Below, piece by piece: positions 53,096 to 63,032 of a DNA stretch of 64,000 nucleotides. Origin of the DNA: Actinocatenispora comari (lineage in GTDB: Bacteria > Actinomycetota > Actinomycetes > Mycobacteriales > Micromonosporaceae); the NCBI RefSeq assembly GCF_017312725.1, contig NZ_BOPO01000063.1, forward strand, positions 26,662-90,661, read 5' to 3'. The notes below the pieces were generated by a model, which was not told where the DNA came from, did no database searches, and saw only the letters and a program-made list of their open reading frames with translations. A program made the position numbers and the translations under genes. Numbering within the stretch: position 1 is the first letter of the stretch; each line of letters begins with the position of its first letter.

Positions 53096-54208
53096 ATGAC
53101 AGCACAGCACGGTTCGGCCGCCGGCACCGTCGCGCTGGCGATCGGCACCGGCAAGGGGCTGTTCCTTGCCACCAGCGGCGACCGGAGCCACTGGGAGTTC
53201 ACCGGACCGCACTTCCCGATGCATGCGGTCTACGCGACGATGATCGACACCCGCGGCGACCGGCCCCGCATCCTGGCCGGGACGGCGAGCCAGCACTGGG
53301 GGCCGGGGGTCTCGGTCAGCGACGACCTCGGCGCGACCTGGCAGGAGCCGGCCGACGCGCCGATCGCCTTCCCGGACGACACCGGGGCCAGCCTGGAACA
53401 GGTGTGGCAACTCGCTCCCGGCCCGGCCAACCAACCCGACGTCGTCTACGCCGGAGTCCAGCCGTCGGCGCTGTTCCGGTCGGACGACGGTGGCCGCAGC
53501 TTCCGGTTCGTCCGGGGCCTGTGGGACCACCCGCACCGGCCGGAGTGGACGCCGGGCTTCGGCGGCAAGGCGGTGCACACCGTGCTGCCGCATCCGCGCG
53601 AGGCCGACCGCGTCGTGGTGGCGATGTCCACCGGCGGCGTCTATCGCACCACCGACGGCGGGGCCAGCTGGCAGGCCAGCAACCAGGGCATCCGGGCGAA
53701 GTTCCTGCCGGACGAGTACCCGGAGTTCGGTCAGTGCGTGCACAAGGTGGCGCGCCACCCGGCCCGCCCCGACCAGTTGTTCGCCCAGAACCACCACGGC
53801 GTGTACCGCAGCGACGACGGCGGCGCGGCGTGGACCTCGATCGCCGCGGGGCTGCCGTCCGACTTCGGCTTCGCGATGGTGTCGCATCCGCACCGGCCGG
53901 GCGTGGTCTACAACTTCCCGATCCAGGCCGACGAGTACCGCATCCCGCCGGACGCGGCCTGCCGGGTGTACCGCAGCGACGACGCGGGTGGCAGCTGGAC
54001 CGCACTCACCGAGGGCCTGCCGCAGCAGCGGTTCTACCCGACGGTGCTGCGCGACGCGATGGGCGTGGACGACGCGCCGGTGCCCGGCGTCTACTTCGGC
54101 ACCCGGTCCGGCGAGCTGTTCGCGAGCCCGGACGAGGGCGAGCACTGGCAGCAGATCGCGGCACACCTGCCCGACGTGCTGTGCGTCCGCGCGGCCGTGG
54201 TGGGGTGA
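53096..54208 (+). CDS. BNR/sialidase-like beta-propeller protein
   Basis: 370 aa from ATG 53096 (GGAG 11 nt upstream; GTG 53087 overlaps the site). Six Asp-box repeats are visible: SDDLGATW, SDDGGRSF, TTDGGASW, SDDGGAAW, SDDAGGSW and SPDEGEHW, each at the same place in a propeller blade. There is no signal peptide and no sialidase Arg triad is obvious, so it is not a proven glycosidase; Ycf48/photosystem-assembly-type propellers look similar. Its stop overlaps an in-frame GTG of the MoaD-like gene by 4 nt, which suggests tight co-expression. Confidence 0.88.
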   Translation: MTAQHGSAAGTVALAIGTGKGLFLATSGDRSHWEFTGPHFPMHAVYATMIDTRGDRPRILAGTASQHWGPGVSVSDDLGATWQEPADAPIAFPDDTGASLEQVWQLAPGPANQPDVVYAGVQPSALFRSDDGGRSFRFVRGLWDHPHRPEWTPGFGGKAVHTVLPHPREADRVVVAMSTGGVYRTTDGGASWQASNQGIRAKFLPDEYPEFGQCVHKVARHPARPDQLFAQNHHGVYRSDDGGAAWTSIAAGLPSDFGFAMVSHPHRPGVVYNFPIQADEYRIPPDAACRVYRSDDAGGSWTALTEGLPQQRFYPTVLRDAMGVDDAPVPGVYFGTRSGELFASPDEGEHWQQIAAHLPDVLCVRAAVVG

Positions 54209-54213
54209 GGACG

Positions 54214-54498
54214 ATGGCCGTCACCGTGCTGCTGCCCGGTGTGCTGCGGGCCGACGCCGGCGGCTTCGGTCACCTGTCCCTCGACCTGCCGCCGGACGCC
54301 ACCCTGCGCGGGGCGCTCGACCAGCTGGCCGCGAGCTACCCGCGGCTGGACCGTCGCCTCCGGGACGAGCGGGGCACCCTGCGCCGCTACGTGAACCTCT
54401 ACGTCAACGGTGCGGAATGCCGCGGTCTCGCCGGCCTCGACACCCCCGTCCCGGCGGGCGCCGAACTGCACGTGATCCCGTCGGTGGCCGGCGGCTGA
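54214..54498 (+). CDS. MoaD/ThiS-like ubiquitin-fold protein
   Basis: 94 aa from ATG 54214; GTG 54205, overlapping the previous stop, is a possible start. The beta-grasp pattern is VTVLLPGVLRADAGG...LSLDLPPDATLRGALDQLAASYPRL, RRYVNLYVNGAECRGLAGLDTPVPAGAELHVIPSVAGG, ending in Gly-Gly as in sulfur carriers. Such ends are activated by E1-like enzymes (MoeB/ThiF); none is nearby. It is coupled to the BNR propeller gene, a pairing I believe is common in actinobacteria, and its role is unknown. Confidence 0.87.
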   Translation: MAVTVLLPGVLRADAGGFGHLSLDLPPDATLRGALDQLAASYPRLDRRLRDERGTLRRYVNLYVNGAECRGLAGLDTPVPAGAELHVIPSVAGG

Positions 54499-54556
54499 GT
54501 GCGTCGATTGACGGAGGTGCCGACCGCCGCTCGCTTCTACCGTGGAGGTCGCGGGG

Positions 54557-55168
54557 GTGAGCGGAATGTTCATGCAGATCATCCAGGGCAAGGTCGGTGA
54601 CGCCGGCGCGACGATGGCAACGCTGGAACGGTGGCACCAGGAGGTCGAGCCGGGTGCCACCGGCTTCCTCGGCTCGACGTACGGGATCAGCGACGACGGC
54701 ACCTGCGTCATCGCGGTCCGGTTCGAGTCCGCCGAGGCGGCCGAGCGCAACAGCCGGCGTGCCGAGCAGTCGCAGTGGTGGGCGCGGATGGAGCGCAACT
54801 TCGTCGACGGGGCCACGTTCCACGACTGCGACGACGTGACGATGCTGCTGTCCGGTGGTCGGGACGACGCCGGGTTCGTCCAGGTGATCCAGGGTCGCGT
54901 GCACGGCCGGGAGCGGCTGCACACGCTGGTGGAGCAGTCCGGTGACCTGCTCTCCCGATACCGTCCCGATGTCGTGGGCGCCACCGTGGCCATCGACGCG
55001 GACGGCTGTTTCACCGAGACGGTGGCGTTCACCAGCGAGGCGGCCGCACGGGAGGCGGAGCGCGCGCCGCGGCCGCCGGACGCCGCGCGGGTCATCGACG
55101 AGGAGATGTCCCACCTGGACGACGTCCACTACATCGACCTGCGCGAGCCGAGGTTCGTCTCGGGTTGA
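54557..55168 (+). CDS. Tandem ferredoxin-like (dimeric alpha-beta barrel) domain protein
   Basis: 203 aa from GTG 54557 with GGAGG 8 nt upstream; ATG 54566 and 54572 are alternatives. Two related halves are seen: FMQIIQGKVGDAGATMATLERW...DGTCVIAVRFESAEAAERN, and FVQVIQGRVHGRERLHTLVEQ...DGCFTETVAFTSEAAAREAE. Each has the strand-helix-strand-strand-helix order of ABM-like barrels, so one chain would make an intramolecular dimer. No cofactor ligand is obvious. It lies 58 bp after the MoaD-like gene. Confidence 0.72.
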   Translation: MSGMFMQIIQGKVGDAGATMATLERWHQEVEPGATGFLGSTYGISDDGTCVIAVRFESAEAAERNSRRAEQSQWWARMERNFVDGATFHDCDDVTMLLSGGRDDAGFVQVIQGRVHGRERLHTLVEQSGDLLSRYRPDVVGATVAIDADGCFTETVAFTSEAAAREAERAPRPPDAARVIDEEMSHLDDVHYIDLREPRFVSG

Positions 55169-55240
55169 GCGCTGCCGGCCGACGCGGCACCGGGCGTCCT
55201 CGGTGCGCCGGTCGGCGCTCGGGCGCACGGGTGCGGCGGG

Positions 55241-56233
55241 TCAGGGCACCAGGATGATCTTGCCGGTGTTCCCGCCGGCCTCCAGCCGACGGTGCGCCTC
55301 GGCGGCGTCGGCGAGCGGCAGCACGCTGTCGATCAGCGGCCGGATCCGCTTGCGCGCCAACCGGTCCAGCACCTCGCCGCGGGCCGCCAGGGTGGTGTCG
55401 TACCAGGCGCCGTCGCCGGGCGCGCCGCTGCATCCAATCAGGGTCAGGCCGCGCGGCAGCAGGTCCTCGGCGCCGATCGCGGCCGGCTGGTCGGACAGGT
55501 TGCCGTACAGCAGGATCCGGCCGCCGGGTGCCATCGCGGCGAGCAGCGCGCCCGCCGAGGCGCCGCCGATCGACTCGAAGACCACGTCGAGGCCGCGTCG
55601 TCCGTCGGCGCGGGCGAGCTCGGCGACCCGGTCGGGCCAGCCGGGTCGGCGATGGTCGACGGCCGCGTCGGCACCGAGCGCCAGGGCGTGCTCCCGTTTG
55701 GCGGCGGTACCGGCGGTGGCGACGATCCGGCCGGCACCGGCCTCGGCGGCGAACTGCAGCAGGTAGCCGCCGACCGCCCCGGCCGCGGCCTCGACCAGGA
55801 GCTGCTCGCCGCCGGTCAACCGGGCGGTACGGATCAGGGCGAGCGCCACCGCCCCCTGGGTGGCGACGGCGACGGCGTCGAGCGCCGAGACGCCGTCGGG
55901 CAGCCGGACCACGCCGGCGGCCGGCACCGTCAGGTACTCGGCGTAGCTGCCGCTGCCGCCCACCGCCATGGCGGCGACGCGGGTACCGATCAGGGCGGTG
56001 TCGACGTCGGGTCCGGCCCCGGCGATCACGCCGGCCGCCTCGAACCCGGGTACCGCGGGCAGGTCCGCCGGCATGCCGGGCAGCGTGCCGGCGCGCAGCC
56101 GGGTCTCGGCGAAGTGGGTGCCGATGGCCTCGGTGCGCACCAGCACCTCGCCGCGGCCGGGCTCGGGTACCGGGAGGTCCGCGGGTTGCAGGACGTCGGG
56201 GTCGCCGGTCCGGCGCAGCACGATCGCACGCAT
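55241..56233 (-). CDS. Zinc-free MDR reductase under TetR control
   Basis: 330 aa starting MRAIVLRRTGDPDVLQPADL with AAGGAGAAG upstream. MDR motifs: AIGTHFAETRLRAGTLPG, VPGFEAAGVIAGAG, and the NADPH loop LLVEAAAGAVGGYLLQFAAEAG. The C-terminal HRRLEAGGNTGKIILVP is the QOR-family ending. It is divergent from a TetR gene across a gap with two copies of a 15-bp operator, so induction by a TetR ligand is likely. Confidence 0.92.
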   Translation of the reverse strand: MRAIVLRRTGDPDVLQPADLPVPEPGRGEVLVRTEAIGTHFAETRLRAGTLPGMPADLPAVPGFEAAGVIAGAGPDVDTALIGTRVAAMAVGGSGSYAEYLTVPAAGVVRLPDGVSALDAVAVATQGAVALALIRTARLTGGEQLLVEAAAGAVGGYLLQFAAEAGAGRIVATAGTAAKREHALALGADAAVDHRRPGWPDRVAELARADGRRGLDVVFESIGGASAGALLAAMAPGGRILLYGNLSDQPAAIGAEDLLPRGLTLIGCSGAPGDGAWYDTTLAARGEVLDRLARKRIRPLIDSVLPLADAAEAHRRLEAGGNTGKIILVP

Positions 56234-56261
56234 ATGCTTCTCCTTCGAGAGCAGAGTCAAG

Positions 56262-56312
56262 CGGACCAACGGTCCGGTTGACTGCGACGATACTATCCGG
56301 ACTGATGGTCCG
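56262..56312. promoter_or_regulatory. Duplicated 15-bp TetR-type operator
   Basis: CGGACCAACGGTCCG (56262-56276) and CGGACTGATGGTCCG (56298-56312) share the layout CGGAC-N5-GTCCG, with centres 36 bp apart. They bracket TACTAT (56291-56296), readable as a -10 on either strand. Both lie in the 87-bp gap between the MDR and TetR genes. Confidence 0.85.
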
Positions 56313-56320
56313 CTAGTGGG

Positions 56321-57181
56321 GTGTGCGTGGTGGTCGGCGTCGAGCGGGCGGACGCGGCCCGCAACCGTGCGGCGATCCTGCGCGCCACCGAGGAACTGCT
56401 CGCCCGCGAGGACGCCGAGCACGTCTCGGTCGACGCGGTCGCGGCCGCGGCGGGGGTGGGCAAGGGTACGGTCTTCCGGCGGTTCGGCAGCCGCGCCGGC
56501 CTGCTCCGGGCGCTGGTGGACGAGCGCATGGACGACCTGTCCCGGCGGATCCGCACCGGACCGCCGCCGCTCGGCCCGGGTGCGCCCGCCGTCGACCGGC
56601 TGACCGCGTTCTTCGACGCCGTGGTCGACGTGGCCAGCCGCAACAGCGCGCTGATCTCCGCGTACGAGTACGCCGCCGCCGGCCCGCAACGATCCGCCGC
56701 CGCGCAGGCCGCCGGCCCGCAACGATCCGCGGCCGCGCGCGCCGCCGCGGGTACCCCCGGGAACGACGACCCGACGCTGCCCGCCACCAACGGCGGTCCG
56801 GCCGGCGCCGGCCCCGGCAGCGACCCGGCCGGCACCACCGCCGGTCCCGGCACTCCCGCCGGTCCCGGCACTCCCGCCGGTCCCGGCAGCACCGCCGGTC
56901 CCGGCAGCACCGCCGGTCCCGGCAGCGACCCGGCCGGCAGCACTGCCGGTACGACCGCGACGCAGGCCGCCACCGACGCCTACGCCTGGTGGTACGAGCA
57001 CCTCACCGCGCTGATCGCCGAGGCCCGCCCGGACCTGGACGCCGAACTGGTCGGGCACGTGCTGCTCGGCTCGCTGCACGCGCCGCCGATCCGGACGCTG
57101 CTCGCCGACGGCTCGGCCGACCGGGTCCGGGACACCATGCGCCGCCTGGTCACCGACCTGCTCGCGGCCCCGCGCCGCTGA
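56321..57181 (+). CDS. TetR/AcrR family regulator with repeat-rich insertion
   Basis: 286 aa from GTG 56321 (GTG 56327 or 56330 possible; no clear ribosome site). The helix-turn-helix is standard: RNRAAILRATEELLARE...VSVDAVAAAAGVGKGTVFRRFGSRAGLLRALVDERM. Helices of the ligand domain are split by about 100 residues of low complexity (118-216) made of GPQRSAAA and AGPG(T/S) units. Without them the length (about 190) is normal. It should repress the divergent MDR gene and itself through the paired operators. Confidence 0.9.
   Translation: MCVVVGVERADAARNRAAILRATEELLAREDAEHVSVDAVAAAAGVGKGTVFRRFGSRAGLLRALVDERMDDLSRRIRTGPPPLGPGAPAVDRLTAFFDAVVDVASRNSALISAYEYAAAGPQRSAAAQAAGPQRSAAARAAAGTPGNDDPTLPATNGGPAGAGPGSDPAGTTAGPGTPAGPGTPAGPGSTAGPGSTAGPGSDPAGSTAGTTATQAATDAYAWWYEHLTALIAEARPDLDAELVGHVLLGSLHAPPIRTLLADGSADRVRDTMRRLVTDLLAAPRR
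56678..56929 (+). repeat. In-frame tandem repeats within the TetR gene
   Basis: A 33-bp unit is present twice (20 identical bases at 56678-56697 and 56711-56730). Five 18-bp units with the core GCCGGTCCCGGC start at 56840, 56858, 56876, 56894 and 56912. Both periods are multiples of three, so the frame is kept. Confidence 0.9.
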
Positions 57182-57204
57182 CCGCGGCGCGGGGACGGCG
57201 GGGA

Positions 57205-59073
57205 TCAGCGGGCGATCTGGTCCACGTCGCGGTAGGCGCCGTCGCTTGCCGCGGTGGCCATCGCCGCGTACGCGCGCAGCGCCGCGGACACCGTGCGCTG
57301 CCGGTCGACCGGCGTGTACGGCCGCTCCCGCGCCTCCTGCGCGGCCCGGCGCTGGGCCAGTTCCGCGTCGTCGACGAGCAGTTCGATCGACCGGTTCGGG
57401 ATGTCGATCGCGATCTCGTCGCCGGTCTGCACCAGCGCGATCAGCCCGCCACCGGCCGCCTCGGGGGAGATGTGCCCGATCGACAGCCCGCTGGTACCGC
57501 CGGAGAACCGGCCGTCGGTGATCAGGGCGCACGCCTTGCCCAGCCCGCGGCCCTTCAGGAACGACGTCGGGTGCAGCATCTCCTGCATGCCCGGCCCGCC
57601 CTTCGGCCCCTCGTACCGGATGACGACGACGTCGCCGGGCTGCACGGTCTTGTCGAGGATCCCGGCGACCGCCTGCTCCTGCGACTCGAACACCTTGGCC
57701 GGCCCGCGGAACGTCCAGACCTCCTCCGGTACCCCGGCGGTCTTGACCACGCAGCCGTCCACGGCGATGTTGCCGTGCAGCACCGCGAGCCCGCCGTCGG
57801 CGGTGTACGCGTGCGCCACGTCCCGGATGCACCCGCCGGTGGCGTCGGTGTCCAGCCGGTCCCACCGGTTGTCGGTGGAGAACGCCTCGGTGGTGCGCAC
57901 CCCGCCGGGCGCCGCGTGGTACAGCTCGACCGCCTCCGGCGCTGGCTCGGCGGCCCGCACGTCCCAGCGGGACAGCCACTCGTCCAGCGAGTCGGCGTGC
58001 ACCGCGTGCACGTCACGGTGCAGCAGCCCGCCGCGGTCGAGCTCACCCAGGATGGCGGGGATGCCGCCGGCCCGGTGCACGTCCTCCATGTGGAAGATCT
58101 TCCCCGGCCCGGCGACCGACGGCGCCACCTTGGCGATGCACGGCACCCGGCGGGAGACCGCGTCGATGTCGCGGACGCCGAAGTCGAGCCCGGCCTCGCG
58201 GGCCGCGGCGAGCAGGTGCAGCACGGTGTTGGTCGACCCGCCCATGGCCACGTCCAGCGCCATCGCGTTCTCGAACGCCTGCCGGCTGCCGATCGAGCGG
58301 GGCAGCACCGACTCGTCGTCCTTGCCGTAGTACCGGTTGGCGAGGTCGACGACGGTCCGGCCGGCCCGCTCGAACAGCGCCTTGCGCGCGCTGTGCGTGG
58401 CGAGCGTGGAACCGTTGCCGGGCAACGACAGCCCCATCGCCTCGGTCAGGCAGTTCATCGAGTTGGCGGTGAACATGCCGGAGCACGAACCGCAGGTGGG
58501 GCAGGCGGAGCGTTCGATCGAGTCGAGCTGGTCGTCGGTGACGGTGTCGTTGGCGGAGGCGATCATCGCGTCGATCAGGTCGATCTTGTCGTGCACGATG
58601 CCCTCGATCGCGACCGTCTTGCCGGCCTCCATCGGGCCGCCGGAGACGAACACGGTGGGGATGTTGAGCCGCATCGCGGCGATCAGCATGCCGGGCGTGA
58701 TCTTGTCGCAGTTGGAGATGCACACCAGGGCGTCGGCGCAGTGCGCGTTCACCATGTACTCGACCGCGTCGGCGATCAGCTCGCGCGACGGCAGCGAGTA
58801 GAGCATACCGCCGTGGCCCATCGCGATGCCGTCGTCGACCGCGATGGTGTTGAACTCCTTGGCCACCCCGCCGGCCTCGGCGACCGAGCCCGCGACGAGC
58901 TGGCCGAGGTCCTTGAGGTGCACGTGGCCCGGTACGAACTGGGTGAAGCTGTTCGCGATCGCGACGATCGGCTTGCCGAAATCGTCGTCGGTCATCCCGG
59001 TGGCGCGCCACAGTGCCCGCGCGCCGGCCATGTTGCGTCCCGCGGTGGAGGTCCGCGACCTCAGTTCAGCCAT
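57205..59073 (-). CDS. ilvD: Dihydroxy-acid dehydratase
   Basis: 622 aa from ATG 59073, giving the family start [26 protein letters not shown]. The iron-sulfur cysteines are in [11 protein letters not shown] and [19 protein letters not shown], and the metal-binding [23 protein letters not shown] is present. It dehydrates 2,3-dihydroxy-isovalerate and -methylvalerate, the step after IlvC. The gene is divergent from ilvBNC across a 381-bp regulatory gap, so all common Ile/Val steps except the aminotransferase are together here. Confidence 0.97.
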   Translation of the reverse strand: MAELRSRTSTAGRNMAGARALWRATGMTDDDFGKPIVAIANSFTQFVPGHVHLKDLGQLVAGSVAEAGGVAKEFNTIAVDDGIAMGHGGMLYSLPSRELIADAVEYMVNAHCADALVCISNCDKITPGMLIAAMRLNIPTVFVSGGPMEAGKTVAIEGIVHDKIDLIDAMIASANDTVTDDQLDSIERSACPTCGSCSGMFTANSMNCLTEAMGLSLPGNGSTLATHSARKALFERAGRTVVDLANRYYGKDDESVLPRSIGSRQAFENAMALDVAMGGSTNTVLHLLAAAREAGLDFGVRDIDAVSRRVPCIAKVAPSVAGPGKIFHMEDVHRAGGIPAILGELDRGGLLHRDVHAVHADSLDEWLSRWDVRAAEPAPEAVELYHAAPGGVRTTEAFSTDNRWDRLDTDATGGCIRDVAHAYTADGGLAVLHGNIAVDGCVVKTAGVPEEVWTFRGPAKVFESQEQAVAGILDKTVQPGDVVVIRYEGPKGGPGMQEMLHPTSFLKGRGLGKACALITDGRFSGGTSGLSIGHISPEAAGGGLIALVQTGDEIAIDIPNRSIELLVDDAELAQRRAAQEARERPYTPVDRQRTVSAALRAYAAMATAASDGAYRDVDQIAR

Positions 59074-59142
59074 GGCGGCCAGTCTGTCACGCGGAACCCG
59101 GTGGCGGACACGGACCCGGGCCCCTCGTTCCACCAATCGGGA

Positions 59143-59171
59143 CACTTACTGAACCCTCATTCAGCATTCAA
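59143..59171 (-). promoter_or_regulatory. Putative ilvD promoter
   Basis: On the minus strand TTGAAT (59166-59171) and TAAGTG (59143-59148) are 17 bp apart, predicting a start near 59136 and a 63-nt leader. The spacer contains CTGAA and TTCAG as an inverted repeat (59150-59154, 59160-59164). Confidence 0.5.
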
Positions 59172-59233
59172 CGAGCGTGCGAACCAGCGGATCTGCCCAG
59201 CGAGAAGTGGCGTGAACCACGATGTGAGACAGG

Positions 59234-59264
59234 TTGACGGGAGGCCTGGGATGCGTCAGAGTTA
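59234..59264 (+). promoter_or_regulatory. Putative ilvB leader promoter
   Basis: TTGACG (59234-59239) with an AT-richer hexamer 18-19 bp later (AGAGTT/GAGTTA, 59258-59264). If used, transcription would begin at or near the leader ATG at 59269, making the leader peptide leaderless. A competing reading is a 4-codon ORF (ATG 59251, stop 59263-59265) with GGGAGG upstream. Confidence 0.35.
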
Positions 59265-59268
59265 GCCC

Positions 59269-59307
59269 ATGCAGTCGAGTCGGCACGTCCTCGTAGTACT
59301 TATTTAG
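59269..59307 (+). CDS. ilv operon leader peptide
   Basis: MQSSRHVLVVLI, 12 codons and TAG. The last six residues are all Val, Leu or Ile, encoded GTC CTC GTA GTA CTT ATT; GTA, CTT and ATT are rare in this GC-rich genome, so charging of branched-chain tRNAs would strongly affect the ribosome here. The stop codon's G is the first base of the following hairpin. This is the classic arrangement of ribosome-mediated attenuation known for ilvBNC in corynebacteria. Confidence 0.88.
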   Translation: MQSSRHVLVVLI

Positions 59308-59369
59308 CGCACCGTCACTCCGGTGACGGTGCGCGGCCTGTGTGCGTGAAGCACGCGGGCCTTCTTTTT
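59307..59369 (+). terminator. ilvBNC transcription attenuator
   Basis: Hairpin 1 has a perfect 12-bp stem (59307-59318 with 59323-59334, loop TCCG). Directly after it, 59335-59345 pairs with 59351-59361 (11 pairs, two of them G-U) and is followed by TTCTTTTTG, an intrinsic terminator 85 bp before ilvB. A ribosome held at the leader's Val/Leu/Ile codons would block the 5' arm of hairpin 1. I could not find the alternative antiterminator pairing by eye. Confidence 0.88.
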
Positions 59370-59454
59370 GCCTTCGGACGGCCGCCCGCCGCCGGGGGCC
59401 GTGGCCCGAAGCACGCCGTCCACCAGCTCACCCGTCAACCCGGATCGGACTGCG

Positions 59455-61284
59455 ATGACGAAACCCGCAACAGGCCCGGCGGCCAGTCGAGCCGCCCGCC
59501 CGGCCCCCCGCCCCGGTGGTGCCGGTACCAGCACCCCCATGACCGGCGCCCAGGCACTCATCGCCGCGCTCGAGGCGCTGGACACCGAGGTCGTCTTCGG
59601 GATCCCGGGCGGCACCATCCTGCCGGCCTACGACCCGCTGTTCGACTCCACCAAGATCCGGCACGTACTGGTCCGGCACGAGCAGGGTGCCGGCCACGCC
59701 GCCGAGGGGTACGCGCAGGCCACCGGCAAGGTGGGCGTCTGCATGGCGACCTCCGGGCCCGGCGCGACCAACCTCGTCACGCCGCTGGCCGACGCGTACA
59801 TGGACTCGGTGCCGGTGGTGGCGATCACCGGGCAGCAGAGCACCGCGCTGATCGGTACCGACGCGTTCCAGGAAGCCGACATCTGCGGCATCACGCTGCC
59901 CATCATCAAGCACAACTACCTGGTCAAGGACCCGGCGGAGATCGCCCGGGTGGTCGCCGAGGCGTTCCACCTGGCGCTGTCCGGCCGGCCCGGCCCGGTG
60001 CTGGTCGACATCCCGAAGGACGTGCTGCAAGCGCAGACCACGTTCAGCTGGCCGCCGGCGCTGGACCTGCCCGGCTACCACCCGACGACGCACCCGCACG
60101 GCAAGCAGATCGGCCAGGCGGCCCGGCTGATGCGTACCGCCCAGCGGCCGGTGTTCTACGTCGGCGGCGGGGTGCTGAAGGCGCACGCCACCGACGAGCT
60201 GCGGGCGCTGGCCGAGCTGACCGGCATCCCGGTGGTGACCACCCTGATGGCGCGCGGCGCGTTCCCCGACTCGCACCCGCAGCACCTGGGCATGCCCGGC
60301 ATGCACGGCTCGGTCAGCGCGGTGTACGGGCTGCAGCGCAGCGACCTGATCGTCGCGCTCGGCGCCCGCTTCGACGACCGCGTCACCGGTCAGCTCGACT
60401 CGTTCGCCCCGGACGCGACCGTCGTGCACGCCGACATCGACCCGGCCGAGATCGGCAAGAACCGGCACGCCGACGTGCCGATCGTCGGCGACGCCAAGTG
60501 GGTGCTCACCGAGCTGCTGACCGCGATGCGCGCCGAGATCGCCGAGAACGGCGGCGAGGGTCCGGAGCTGTCCGCCTGGTGGACCCAGCTGCGCGACCTG
60601 CGCGAGCGGTACCCGCTGGGCTACGAGGAGCCGTCCGACGGCACGCTCGCCCCGCAGTACGTGATCAAGCGGCTGGGCGAGCTGGTCGGCCCGGACGCGA
60701 TCTACGTCGCCGGCGTGGGCCAGCACCAGATGTGGGCGAGCCAGTTCATCTCGTACGAGAAGCCCGGCACGTGGATCAACTCCGGCGGTGCCGGCACGAT
60801 GGGGTTCGCGGTGCCCGCGGCGATGGGGGCGAAGGCCGGCCGGCCGGACCGTACCGTCTGGGCGATCGACGGCGACGGGTGCTTCCAGATGACCAACCAG
60901 GAGCTCGCCACCTGCGCGCTGGAGGGCATCCCGATCAAGGTCGCCGTGATCAACAACGGCAACCTGGGCATGGTCCGGCAGTGGCAGACGCTGTTCTACG
61001 ACGGCCGCTACTCGCACACCGACCTCGGTACCCACAAGCACCGGGTGCCCGACTTCGTCAAGCTGGCCGACGCGCTCGGCTGCGTCGGGCTGCGGGCCGA
61101 GTCGGCCGACGACGTGGACGCCACGATCAAGCAGGCGATGGACATCGACGACCGGCCGGTGGTCGCCGAGTTCGTGGTCGGCAAGGACGCGATGGTGTGG
61201 CCGATGGTGCCGCCCGGCGTCGGCAACGACGACATCCTGTTCGCCCGGGGTGTCCGCCCCGCCTTCGATGAGGACGACCTATGA
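59455..61284 (+). CDS. ilvB: Acetolactate synthase large subunit
   Basis: 609 aa from ATG 59455; the first 28 residues are a variable Ala/Pro/Arg leader before [25 protein letters not shown]. The activating Glu is in [16 protein letters not shown], the FAD/substrate region in [22 protein letters not shown], and the thiamine diphosphate motif is [20 protein letters not shown] followed by INNGN. It joins pyruvate with pyruvate or 2-ketobutyrate, the first common step to Val, Leu and Ile. It is expressed through the attenuator and overlaps ilvN (ATGA). Confidence 0.97.
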   Translation: MTKPATGPAASRAARPAPRPGGAGTSTPMTGAQALIAALEALDTEVVFGIPGGTILPAYDPLFDSTKIRHVLVRHEQGAGHAAEGYAQATGKVGVCMATSGPGATNLVTPLADAYMDSVPVVAITGQQSTALIGTDAFQEADICGITLPIIKHNYLVKDPAEIARVVAEAFHLALSGRPGPVLVDIPKDVLQAQTTFSWPPALDLPGYHPTTHPHGKQIGQAARLMRTAQRPVFYVGGGVLKAHATDELRALAELTGIPVVTTLMARGAFPDSHPQHLGMPGMHGSVSAVYGLQRSDLIVALGARFDDRVTGQLDSFAPDATVVHADIDPAEIGKNRHADVPIVGDAKWVLTELLTAMRAEIAENGGEGPELSAWWTQLRDLRERYPLGYEEPSDGTLAPQYVIKRLGELVGPDAIYVAGVGQHQMWASQFISYEKPGTWINSGGAGTMGFAVPAAMGAKAGRPDRTVWAIDGDGCFQMTNQELATCALEGIPIKVAVINNGNLGMVRQWQTLFYDGRYSHTDLGTHKHRVPDFVKLADALGCVGLRAESADDVDATIKQAMDIDDRPVVAEFVVGKDAMVWPMVPPGVGNDDILFARGVRPAFDEDDL

Positions 61285-61796
61285 GTACGCACACCTTGTC
61301 AGTACTGGTGGAGGACAAGCCCGGCGTCCTGGCGCGGGTGTCGGGGCTGTTCAGCCGGCGCGGGTTCAACATCGACTCGCTCGCGGTCGGCGAGACCGAG
61401 CAGCCGGGCATCTCCCGGATCACCATCGTGGTCAACGTCGAGTCCTCGCCGCTGGAGCAGGTCACCAAGCAGCTCAACAAGCTCGTCAACGTGCTGAAGA
61501 TCGTCGAGCTGGAGACCGATGCCTCGGTACAGCGCGAGCTGCTGCTGGTGAAGGTCCGCGCCGACGTGCAGAGCCGCACCCACGTGATGGAGGCGGTGCA
61601 GCTGTTCCGCGCCAAGGTGGTGGACGCCTCGCCGGAGGCGCTGACCATCGAGGCCACCGGTACCGGCGACAAGCTGGAGGCGCTGCTGCGGATGCTGGAA
61701 CCGTTCGGCATCAAGGAGATGGTGCAGTCCGGCCTGGTCGCGATCGGTCGCGGCGCCCGCTCCATCACCAGCCCCACCCTGCGCAGTACGGCCTGA
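61281..61796 (+). CDS. ilvN: Acetolactate synthase regulatory subunit
   Basis: 171 aa; the ATG overlaps the ilvB stop. The N-terminal ACT domain [38 protein letters not shown] binds valine for feedback inhibition, and the C-terminal half ([29 protein letters not shown]) completes the usual long-type subunit. It activates IlvB and makes it valine-sensitive. Confidence 0.97.
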   Translation: MSTHTLSVLVEDKPGVLARVSGLFSRRGFNIDSLAVGETEQPGISRITIVVNVESSPLEQVTKQLNKLVNVLKIVELETDASVQRELLLVKVRADVQSRTHVMEAVQLFRAKVVDASPEALTIEATGTGDKLEALLRMLEPFGIKEMVQSGLVAIGRGARSITSPTLRSTA

Positions 61797-62864
<1,068 letters not shown>

Positions 62865-62877
62865 GCCGTACCGACCC

Positions 62878-62910
62878 GGACGGGGCCGCGCTACCGGTGC
62901 GGCCCCGTCC
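62878..62910 (+). terminator. Perfect 12-bp hairpin after ilvC
   Basis: Arms 62878-62889 (GGACGGGGCCGC) and 62899-62910 are exact complements around a 9-nt loop, 13 bp after the ilvC stop. Confidence 0.85.
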
Positions 62911-62935
62911 GCCGTCTCCGCCGGCGCCCGGTCGT

Positions 62936-62995
62936 CGGTCGCGGGGCGGTCGGTCGCAGGGCGGTCGGTCGTGGGGCGGTCGGTCGTGGCAGGAG
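62936..62995. repeat. Four tandem 15-bp units between ilvC and the last gene
   Basis: Units starting at 62936, 62951, 62966 and 62981 share TCGGTCG(C/T)(G/A)GGGCGG; the fourth is degenerate. The stretch lies between the ilvC terminator and the convergent membrane-protein stop, outside any gene that I support. Confidence 0.75.
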
Positions 62996-63032
62996 CGGTC
63001 GGGGAGCCACCGACCGGGTCGTCCCGGCCGGA

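Noticed and set aside
53096..54208. Annotation as a true sialidase
   Set aside because: Asp boxes are present, but no signal peptide, Arg triad or catalytic Tyr/Glu arrangement could be recognised.
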